Assembly (NCBI GenBank): GCA_012845835.1
Contig: JABAKD010000002.1
Span: 26,161,210 to 26,225,209 of the forward strand
DNA from: Undaria pinnatifida
Taxonomy: Eukaryota; Sar; Phaeophyceae; Laminariales; Alariaceae
DNA length: 64,000 nucleotides
Direction: 5' to 3'
The translations under genes and the position numbers were made by a program. This document shows positions 55,296 to 64,000 of this stretch, piece after piece. Numbering within the stretch: position 1 is the first letter of the stretch; each line of letters starts with the position of its first letter. The notes beneath the pieces were generated by a model. It worked only from the letters and a program-made list of their open reading frames with translations, did not search any database and was not told where the DNA came from.

Positions 55296-56623
55296 CAAGA
55301 AGGGGCCGGGACTTTCAGTGAGAACAACGCCATGATCGTCGATCATCTAGTTTACTGCGTACGAAGTATATCTTAGGTCACGTACTAGAAAAAAGAACAA
55401 GAAGCAGAGAGCTTCGCTTCTTCTATAAATCAGTCGCCTGACGGACATGTCATCTAGAAAACTTACCAGGTACCAGGGCATCAGTCATTTGAGTTTCTTT
55501 ACTTGTACAAAGGAAGGTGTTGCTTTATGCCGGACACAGATATAGCCACCCTCCTCAATTCAATCGAAAGACACCCCTGACACCCTGCAACGCGGCACGC
55601 TCTTCGCCAGGAGATTCGCATACACACAACGATGGAACAACCAATTGGCCTTCACCCTTCACCGTGCCATATAGCGCCACCTCCGGGCTGCCAAATTGGC
55701 AGAGCTGGGGTGGGGTGGGAGATCCCATCGACAAAGCTGTGGTCAGTATCCCGTGTCTTGACCTCTGAAACATTTCGAAACGTCAGGATCATGTTTGACC
55801 ACATAATGGGTGCTGCCGGATAAGTGGTACAGTCACGACTGGGATTTCAGAACTCTCAGTTTTAAGAGAAGGACGGATGTAAGAGAGGCTTAAATAGCAT
55901 GGCACATCTGCCGCGCTGTTAAAACATGTTTAGATTGAGAGCCTTGAAACTAAGAGGGGATTCCGAGTAGAGTTGTCCATGTCCGAGATGCCGTGCGCTA
56001 CATTCGCAAGGCCAAGATAGCCTGGACGGTAGCAATGTCAGATATAAGGAAAAGAAAAGGCCATCAGTAGCATGGACGACTTGTTTTACGCTGTAGAAAA
56101 GCGCACTACAAGCAGTAGCTGTACATACGGAAACGTTTTTTTTTTTTAGCGTACTCGCAAAAGCACAACAAAACACATATACAGTATTCGGTATAAGATA
56201 GGTTTCGCTTACAAACGCACTTCGGATAAAAACATCTTAACAAAACGGGCGGGGAAAATCATCGGAAAAACGTCACTTTTGTTTCGCAATAACATTTTTT
56301 TTCTTTGTTTGGTACACCAAGACGACGGGCTTGCTAATCGGGTTGAACTTTTTTTCAGTGTACTCAACAATAAGCGTGTGCCTCAGAAGGACCGACGCCA
56401 CTACCGTAGCGGGAGTACCCCGTTTTTCTCTCTCGGCCCTGAGCCGCTCGCACGAGTGACGGCTTACCTCACCAACAAAACCACGCCGGGATTTGTTTTT
56501 GGCGCAGTGTCGCTAGCCATCCCATTGAGGGAACCTATCGAAAAATCGAAACAGCGCGAAAAAGCCTATGGCCGCAACCAACAGGGGGGTCACTCGCGCG
56601 AGTGACCCCGAGCCAACGAGTCG
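55296..56623. other. No exon recognised; phosphatase upstream exons sought here
   Basis: Possible intron sequence. A minus-strand CTG|GTAAGT at about 55470 resembles a donor, but the frame before it shows no phosphatase motif. Confidence 0.35.
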
Positions 56624-56883
56624 TTCTACCGGTAGCCCCCCCAACACTCCTTCAACGAAATCGCTGGTTTCAAAAACCAGCGCTGGTTTCAAAAACCAGC
56701 TCCCGGTCGTATCTCCTGAAATGCGTTGTCCCTCGACACCCCGACGTCATCGATCGACAGACTTTTGCACACGGGAAAATATATGGATGCCTTTTTTTTT
56801 CAATAGCATCCTTCCTTGTGTCGAGCGGTCGTGATACGTTCGTTAAAGAACATCGCTGGCTTTTCGGGGGGGCTATCGTAGAA
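56624..56883 (+). mobile_element. R3 MITE copy with internal duplication
   Basis: TTCTACCGGTAGCC at the left and GGCTATCGTAGAA at the right. 'gctggtttcaaaaaccagc' is duplicated in tandem near 56663-56700; each unit is itself a small inverted repeat. Confidence 0.7.
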
Positions 56884-57099
56884 ATACTCCAGTGGAAAAA
56901 AAAAGACCCCAAAAAGGGACTCCCCCAGCCGCCGTGGCATTGCTTTTCAAGCAGCCACCCTCATAAGGAAAAAAGGAGCCAGCGCGCCTTTACCGCAGCG
57001 CATGTCTTCGTACAGAATTCTTGGTACAGTCGAAGAGGACACCTCTCTTGGGCACTCTTTAGAGAGTGTCGTATTTCAAGGCAGGGATACTCCACCTGG

Positions 57100-57207
57100 C
57101 ACACCCCTGGGGTATTCCTCAGCTCCAGAGTGACTGGAGCCTGTCCTGTGACCACGGACTTGGTTTCGCGAGTTAATGTGAGAACAGCAACAACAACAGC
57201 AACGCCT
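57100..57207 (+). mobile_element. S3 SINE 3' copy with AAC tail
   Basis: 'cacccctggggtattcctcag', 'agagtgactggagcctgtcctgtgaccacggacttgg', then 'gagaacagcaacaacaacagc'. Confidence 0.65.
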
Positions 57208-57367
57208 CTCTTCGACAGCGTAGCCGCGACCGTAAGCTCTAGACTACTGCAGTACAATGACCGTTATGACACGATGTACAAGAGCCGGACCAAAATAGGG
57301 ACAGCTCGCGCTGTCGCTCATAGGGGGGACTGGAGGACGCGCCAGCTAACGCTGGATTGCGAACGCA

Positions 57368-57470
57368 GTTGAGTTAAATTGACACATTACGTGTATGAAA
57401 ATACGTGGTGGTAAGCTTAAGCTTTAGTTTGCCCCCCACCCGCCGGAGGATGAAAAAAAAAATTGAAAAA
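57368..57470 (+). repeat. R9 short element
   Basis: 'tgagttaaattgacacatta', 'gaaaatacgtggtgg', 'agcttaagctttagtttgcccc', 'ccgccggaggatgaaaaaaaaa'. Confidence 0.6.
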
Positions 57471-58432
57471 AAAAACAGACCCCAAGCGGAAAACTTGTGC
57501 ACAAGACCCGTGTCGCACAGATCCCACACGGCCAAAAAAACATGGAATGGATGGTGCAAATCGTACAAAATATTTCAGGGGTATCTCAGCGCCGAAATAT
57601 CTAAATAATCTGATCTTTCTGAGGTTGTCAAACGTTACGACAGCAAGAAATACGACTGTATTCTAGCCCGTAGAGGCACAAAAAGACGACTCGCTACCAG
57701 CCATTGTTACACAAACGAGCATGCGGCGCGTCATACCGGCCGGACTACATTCGTCCGCTGTGGAAAGATGAAGTATTATTCCATGTTCTCCATATAAGGA
57801 GCGTCTGCTGCATTATTATACAGTATACCCCACAAGATAACACACTCCCCTCGGTAGAGACTCATTTCGGCAGGATTTCACGACTAATAACTAATCGGTA
57901 GCTGCCGCTAGCCAACTAAATGACCTTCGTCGGAAGTCGGTCGGTGAAGCCAACTGATGACCAGCCGACTTGCCGACTTAAGTCAGGCGAGCGAAGCCAA
58001 GGGGGCCCCGCTCAAAACGGGGAAAAAAGTGCATCTCGTATTAGACAATCCTTCCGTCAAATATAGAGACCCAAGAAGTCGGATAGTCGGCACCTGGAGA
58101 AAGCGACTAATTATTAGTCCGACTAATAACTAGTTGGTGACTTAAATCGTGCCCACTCACAGTTCTACCACCCCGTAGATGAACTTCAGGGCCGACCATA
58201 TCCGAAAAACCAGGGGGGGGACAGAAGACAACACGAAAGCGGTGGTTTTGGGAAGACTTCGCCGAGATATGTCTACAGTCCACAGACGCATCGCTCGGGG
58301 CCGCTTGCATTGCCCCTATTGCCGAGAAAAAATCGTGTTTTGTGTCGTGTTGTATCCAATAATGTGTTTTTTCGCATGGCCTGCGTAAATAAAATCAGCT
58401 TGGAAAACAGGTCCTTGAGAGTGTGTTACCTT
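57471..58432. other. No gene seen
   Basis: Non-coding; 'cgactaataactaatcggt' / 'ccgactaataactagttggt' recur near 57882 and 58118 as a small local repeat. Confidence 0.4.
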
Positions 58433-58643
58433 CAGGGCTTTTGACGGTTCATGACGCGGCCCGCGGGTCTGGTCAGGAGGTTGTCAAAAACTTGCGGGTC
58501 GAGTCGGATCGAATCAGAAGGTGTTCGAAATCTCACGGGTCGGGTCGGGTCGGGTCAGGAGGGTTTCAAATACCACGGGACGGGTCGGGTCACCCTGGCC
58601 CGACCCGATCCGTGACAGGTGATATGATCCGTGAAATCCTCTG
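58433..58643. mobile_element. hAT-type MITE, 211 bp, near-perfect target duplication
   Basis: Left end CAGGGCTTTTGACGG and right end complementary to CAGAGGATTTCACGG. Flanks GTTACCTT (58425-58432) and GTTATCTT (58644-58651) match 7 of 8, a hAT-type 8-bp target duplication. Inside are GGGTC/GACCC subterminal blocks. Confidence 0.8.
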
Positions 58644-60002
58644 GTTATCTTGCGTGTTATTGCCGTTATGTGGCCCCCGCATCTGAGTTACGAAAAGGGA
58701 GGGAGCTTGAGAAAAATGTGAAGACAATTGGTGCAAGACTGAAAAAAAAAACCAGCAGTAGTATCAGATACTCATTTCACTGTCATTGCACTCCACGAGT
58801 ATCGAATTAAGAATGAACGACTTTCTGTCTTGACCGTGTCGCGCACATGGCTATATAGCCGTACTATATGTGCGATAATGATATTTGTTTTTTTCTAGTT
58901 GCTGAACCATCGCAGCACAATCCGGTTGGTTAATCAGGAACTCAGTGCCATCTCCCCTCTATCAATAACGCGGAGATAGCGAGGGTCAGCCACAACAGAC
59001 TTTCTCTGCAGGGTAAGCCAAAAGCGCGGCAGGAGCATCGCCGAGGCAAGAAGCAGAGCTTGCCGGGGAAAAAGAAAGCGTTCGACACCACCCTTTGTCG
59101 AGAATTTTCCTTCCCGCGTTAAGCCCCAACACCTTCGATCACCCTCCCCGCCTACCGCGCATCCCGCTCACGTTCCAGGGCAAGCACGCTGTGCCTGTGC
59201 GTATGTGTTCTTAACCTTACTAAACTATACTTCCTACCCATCTAATATACATCCAGCACCCCAACAGCAGTGTCCGTGCCGACGCCTCATCCTAGAGACA
59301 AGCTCTCCCTGTAGTCACAAACTACGAGACAGAGGCACACATGGCAGAATACAGAACGGGGATTTGGCCACGCCATTGCCAAACGTACTGAATACGGAGC
59401 CAGGACACACACAGGCCAGCAAACCAGACAACTTGCAGGGGGAGAAAGATAAACAAAAAGAAACAAGAAAAAGTAGAAGAACGAGCGTCGCTTTTCCCTT
59501 TTCTTTCTCTGCGCTATCTGATCGACAATAACGGAAACAAGCACGCCGGGCCCCGACCACCCGATCCTCGGTCTTGCTGAATGGTTCAACATCAACAAAC
59601 CGGGCGGGGTCGTCGGAGAGTCAGACGCGAACGGATTTTTCCGGGAAAATAATTGTGGCCCTTCGCTCTCGCAGAGAGCAAATGTGCGAAGAACGAAGAG
59701 ACGCATCCCAAGAGCCAGCGTTGGTTGACCCTAAAGGTGCAGGCGTTGGGTTCGGATCGGAGCATCCTGTCGTGCCGCCATGGCAACAAAGCTCAACCCT
59801 TCAACCCATTTAGAACCAAAAATGTCACGAGACGGCACTTTCAGTCCTTGACCGACGGCAATTTTCCAATAATTTGCCTAGACTGACGCCAAACTACTAG
59901 GTTTTCCCCTGGAACGATCGATTTGACACCTTTGACGGCTGGACGTTTTCCCTTGACTCGCCGTCTCCTGACATCTTTGTTTAGAACGTTTACAACGTTA
60001 TT
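58644..60002. other. No gene seen
   Basis: Non-coding; overlapping frames at 59205-59886 on both strands lack recognised domains. Confidence 0.4.
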
Positions 60003-60160
60003 CGGGGAAAATACTTGGAATTAGTATAGGGATTTTTTCGGCAGAAAAAGGGTTACACGAGTACAAGCAGTACAGAAAATCATCCAATACTAAGTCCAAC
60101 TAGAAATGATCCCATACTAATTCCAAGTAGCTTGTCTACAAAAAACATGGGCGCAGTTAC
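60003..60160. repeat. R6 short repeat, inverted pair
   Basis: 'ggggaaaatacttggaattagtatagggat' at about 60004-60034 (+) faces 'atgatcccatactaattccaagtag' at about 60105-60130 (-). Single R6 blocks also lie near 44.7, 47.2, 49.0, 50.0 and 61.57 kb. Confidence 0.55.
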
Positions 60161-62265
60161 TGCTGCAGTTCCAAGGGGATATGGTAACACCAGGTACCAG
60201 ATATAGTTGTTTCTTTCGCTGCCCTTTCCTCCATCAAGGAAGGGGTTCGTACCTAGTATGATACAGTACTGGCCGATAAGAAACAAAGTGACAAGAAAGG
60301 TAAGCTGAGGTTTACAGGAAAAGAAGAAATGCGGGGGCCGTCAGTAATACAAAGCCCCCTCCCCCAAAATATGAAACCCGGCGTGGGTCAGTATTTCTAT
60401 TTGTTATAAGCTGTCCTGTGCCGTTTTTTTTTCATTACTCGGAGTATTTTTTTTTCGTTGAGTTCAACGGAGGGAGCGCGAAAGCGGCAGCAATGACACT
60501 TGTTGTCTTGCTTGATTGTTTCTTACTTAGTTTTTGCCTTGTTTCTTTGTTCCCTTGTTTTCCCTCCTCGTCCGCCTTATGCCGGTATCTTCTTCCTCGT
60601 CTTCGTGTTTCGCCCATGCAGCATTTATCTGTCCCTCTGCAGCACGCATGTATGTTGTTTTTCTTGAAGTATTTCTGCTCTTCTTGCAGCACATTTTTCA
60701 CAACTCCTGTCGGCTGTCGGCTTCTCGTCTTTTTCGTTTCTATTGTTCATACTTTTATGGTCTGGTGTCTGGTATGTTTTGTTGTGTTCCCGAACCCGGT
60801 GCGCCAGCATTTCACTTGCTTATTACCTTGATTATTTGCGGCGGTTTTGGTTTCCTCTGCCTCACAGTCTGTGACCACAGAAGCGTTACCTCTCTAGAAT
60901 GAAGATAATCAGCACGCTCTCCAGGATGAAGAACCAGCACGGACACTGGGTGTACTGATGTCGTCGGGTACACACAAAGAAGAACGGTTTGATGTGAAGA
61001 CAACACACACTGCTGTAGTATTCTAGACTTCAGTACGTACAGCAGTAGTAGAAAACGTTTTGTGCAATACTAGTACTGGTACATGAGCCCTTGCAGGGAG
61101 CTAGCTAGCTGGTTTGCAGTCTCGAAGTGTGTTCTGCCGGTATACTTTGTAATAGACTCCGTGTCCGTGTTCCTTTTTCCTTACCACGGCCTAGATTACC
61201 AATAATATGTGGGTTGTCGGTCAAATTATGTCCCGCCAAGGCCTGTTTAGACGCAATATATACTGTTTTTAGTATGGAGCGGTCCTTGGCGGTTGTCCGC
61301 CAAAAGTCAAGAGGGCCGTCAACCGACATATTTACTAGAGTATGACCATTAACAAATAATGTAAGGTCAACAACAACAACAACATCACAAACCCCAAATT
61401 TCACAAGCCTGTTTTCATTATTTATTTCAAACAAAGTGATTTTGTAGTGTCAAGGCGTCTGAACGAAAAGGGGCCGAAAAAAAGGCCCGATCGCAGGACA
61501 GCACGCCGAATTCACCAGGAAAGATCAAACTAACGCACCAACCTTTTACTCCGGCAAAGCTACTCCCCAATAATTCCAAGTACTTCCCCAAAAACGAGTG
61601 CGCAGTTCTAGGAAGGTTACGAACGCTAGTGCAGAAGCTTGCAACAACAAATGAATACACAGAAACAAACCAACGGAAAACAAGCCCATGGCTTTCTTCT
61701 TCTTTTATGTGCTTTCATCAGGGCCTAATTGGCGTTTCTCTTTCGTACCCAGCTTTTGCGCTCCCGCTTGGGACCCTGATCACCCCCCCCACACACACAC
61801 CTGATACCACTCCGACCAGAGCCTTCCCAATCGATACTGGGTATAAGGGTGTTTCCGAGATACCAACTTTGGTTGGGTACGAGTTGCGTACGAAAACATA
61901 TATACGAGGTATAGATTTACTCATTTTTGACTTTTTCCGGCGCGGACTCGGTTGGTACATCCCTGGCTCCTCGACCTCCCGATTGAACACAGCCTCCTTC
62001 CGTTACTTGCGAAACGGTTCAGCTTTTCTATGATTTCATCGTTCACCTTGTGTTTTGTTTTTGTTTTCGGTTTATCAGCTGTTTCTTAATTTTTCAACTG
62101 TTTTTCGCTTTTTTTTTTTTACTTTTTACTGGTACACTTAATGCATATATATTTCTTTTTTGTGGAAGGTCTTCGTTTTTCAGTTGTTTCTTGAGTGTTC
62201 AACTGTTTCCTTCAAATTTGGCTTCTGCCAACACGATTTCGATTTTTTTTTCATTTATTGTTTAG
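60161..62265. other. No gene recognised
   Basis: T-rich non-coding sequence. A minus-strand frame 61105-61434 (109 codons) is rather protein-like but includes an (AAC)n-derived Val run and matches no family I know. R6 block at about 61563-61610. Confidence 0.35.
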
Positions 62266-62865
62266 TGTTAAGCTGTCGTATCATCGTACCAGGTCCCAGC
62301 CGAGCTCAGATTGACTCATCACCTTAGCTCAGCTCAGCAGCACAGCACCATGCGATGCCGTGCGGTGCGGTTTTGAGCGGTGCTGTGCCGTGCTGTGCCG
62401 TGCTGTGCCGTGCTGTGCCGTGCTGTGCCGTGCTGCGTGCTGTACTGTACCCGTTCGTACATGCCAGGTATAATTCCAATTATCATAATAGGTGGTACCG
62501 GTACACCAGGTTTGCACGTACTGTATTGTTGAATAACAAAAAAAAATGCACTCCCAGCTCATAGCTCAGCAGCGCAGCGCAGCGCCATACGGTGCCGTGC
62601 CCTGCCCTGCAGTGCGGTGCTGTGCCTTCTTTCGTACATACAGTACCAGGTATTATGCCAAGTACTAGGTGCCCGGTATCGCTATGTGCGTGTGTACTCG
62701 TCTTTTTGCTTTCCTGATTGACTGTCCTCTCTCGGTCCTCTCCATCTCCCCCCCCCCCGCAAACTACTAATTACACCCGTACTGCCGATGAAAACGCGAC
62801 ATCGCCAGCAAGCACACAGCACAGCACAGCACAGCACAGGGCAATCACCTCTGCACAAGTAGCTC
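62266..62865 (-). repeat. R10 complex repeat, inverted second copy
   Basis: Reverse complement of the 28921-29556 element: AGCTCAGCTCAGC end, GTGCTGTGCC ladders (about 62340-62450 and 62565-62625), 'gtactgtattgttgaata', 'gtgtgtactcg', 'gacatcgccagcaagcacac' and 'gggcaatcacctctgcacaag'. Confidence 0.75.
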
Positions 62866-63532
62866 TTGGCGTTATCGAATAGCTATTGGCATCAAATCAT
62901 GGGCCTCTTCTTTCTGCCCCTGTCACATTTTGTTGTATTTTTCCTTGCGCGAGTGTAGCGGGCGGCGTAAGCCACCCGCGGAGCGGAGCCCTTGTAATAA
63001 CAGTATTGAAACCGCCGAACGTCACAATCCAAGGCCAACCCGACCCACGAAAAGCCAGCGACCTCAGCGAGTAGGCTGGAAATATGTTTTCGCACGTACC
63101 ATTTTCTTCATTTTCTGACCTAATTGTCTCGTGGGTTGGTTGTTTGATCTTGGGTTATGATGAGATTCGTCGGTTTCAACACCATTGTTGTATGCTTTCC
63201 AGTCCAACCATAATCAAAAATCGCAAACGCCCTATAGATTGCCGTCGGCAGGGCTGAGAGCGAAGCAACAGGTCGGTCACCTAGTAACATCAGAGTTCGT
63301 CACCACCGCCACGGACTTGCTGTATCTCGCAAATCATTCGAGAAACATATCCCACCGTTGACTGAGAGTGGGGTAGGCACAATTCGATGCAGGTCGGGAA
63401 GGGAAAAAAAGAGCTGGAATCTTCCCACGATAACATCGAAGGCGCGTACCGTAGTGGGGAGGGGGGGAAGAGCCTGCTTCGTGACCCAGGATCTGAGGGT
63501 TTCCAACATTGTTGTGTTTTTCATAACCATGG
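62866..63532. other. No gene seen
   Basis: Non-coding; 'ggagcccttgtaataac' near 62985 is shared with 7.44 kb. Confidence 0.4.
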
Positions 63533-63566
63533 CACTAACCCTAACCCTAACCCTACCACTAACCCA
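63533..63566. repeat. Interstitial telomere-like tract
   Basis: 'actaaccctaaccctaacccta' followed by 'ccactaaccc': three perfect and several decayed CCCTAA units. Confidence 0.8.
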
Positions 63567-64000
63567 TAGGAGATATGTCGATGACTGCCCCGTAATGACG
63601 TCACTGGGGTGAAATGGTTGAAAAAACACCATAAAGTATATCACTGGGATCTGAGCTACGTCCAGGGAGGGAGAAGGAGAAATGAAGAGTGCGAAGATAA
63701 CAGAATGGATGAGCAAAGGAAAACAAAACTTGTCCCCCAAAAACGTGGGAGGGGATACAAAGCGGCAAACTACTTTTAATATCCCTTCTGGGATTTCAGA
63801 GAGAGAACAAGGTCGACATTCAAGTGACGGAACAAAATGTCAGTCACACGAAGAAGCCCGGGCGATTGGGTCAAGCGATGACGCGTTTTAGTGTCCAAAC
63901 TGAGCTCCGCACGGCACGCGTTCTGCATAAACACTGCTCGAAATAGTGCCTCGCTTATGCTATTGCAGGAGGACGTGAGTAGTAATCATAACCATACTGA
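63567..64000. other. No gene seen
   Basis: Non-coding to the window end. Confidence 0.4.

Noticed and set aside
60418-60902. Hydrophobic frames of about 120-137 codons that look membrane-like
   Set aside because: Produced by T-rich DNA in overlapping frames; no start context, splice signal or family match.
61105-61434. Minus-strand frame of 109 codons with protein-like residues
   Set aside because: No recognised family, contains a microsatellite-derived Val run, and no splice or promoter support; kept only as a remark.

Overview
The window reads as nuclear DNA of a eukaryote, with spliceosomal introns, several repeat families and very little protein-coding sequence. The best taxonomic clue is a split gene joining a bZIP basic region to a PAS domain, a combination known mainly from stramenopiles. 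Together with the dense (GTT)n/(CTG)n simple repeats and short TTAGGG-type telomere-like tracts, this suggests a stramenopile alga, perhaps a brown alga or relative. That placement is inference.

Two host genes can be supported. On the plus strand a bZIP-PAS transcription factor has three exons (35766-36116, 37178-37269, 43962-44280) with matching splice phases; its second intron is 6.7 kb and full of repeats. On the minus strand (54116-55239) lies the 3' exon of a YVH1/DUSP12-type dual-specificity phosphatase; the exon with the catalytic Cys loop is not visible. Some open reading stretches at 17.4-18.3 kb may belong to a third, unrecognised gene hit by a small transposon. No rRNA gene, intact tRNA gene, CRISPR array or bacterial-type operon was seen.

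The rest is layered repeats. 0-13 kb: MITE-like families (named here R1, R2, R3, R5), tRNA-headed SINEs (S1, S2) and tandem duplications. 13-19 kb: a repeat-poor stretch and the possible third gene. 19.6-22.2 kb: a Ty1/copia-type gag fossil split by a 1.7-kb hAT-like element with an 8-bp target duplication and subterminal GACCC arrays. 23-24.8 kb: a TRIM, R1 and an S1 copy. 26.2-27.5 kb: a duplicated hAT-type end running into about 930 bp of (GACCC)n. 28.9-31.8 kb: a GGCACAGCAC-rich repeat and S3 SINEs. 32.4-33.5 kb: a LINE reverse-transcriptase fragment. 34.1 kb: a second TRIM. 35-44 kb: the bZIP-PAS gene with a 1.7-kb inverted-repeat structure and a TRIM piece in its big intron. 45-53 kb: minisatellites, a TRIM cluster with a perfect PBS hairpin, a 385-bp ATT/GTT compound microsatellite and another hAT MITE. 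54-64 kb: the phosphatase exon, R3, S3, a further hAT MITE with near-perfect target duplication, and an inverted second copy of the 28.9-kb repeat.

The themes most worth following are the hAT-like family whose GGGTC subterminal repeats seem to have seeded the large satellite, and the TRIM family whose primer-binding site is in one copy followed by its own exact complement. Family names R1-R11 and S1-S3 are labels used only here; homology calls come from reading, not database searches.
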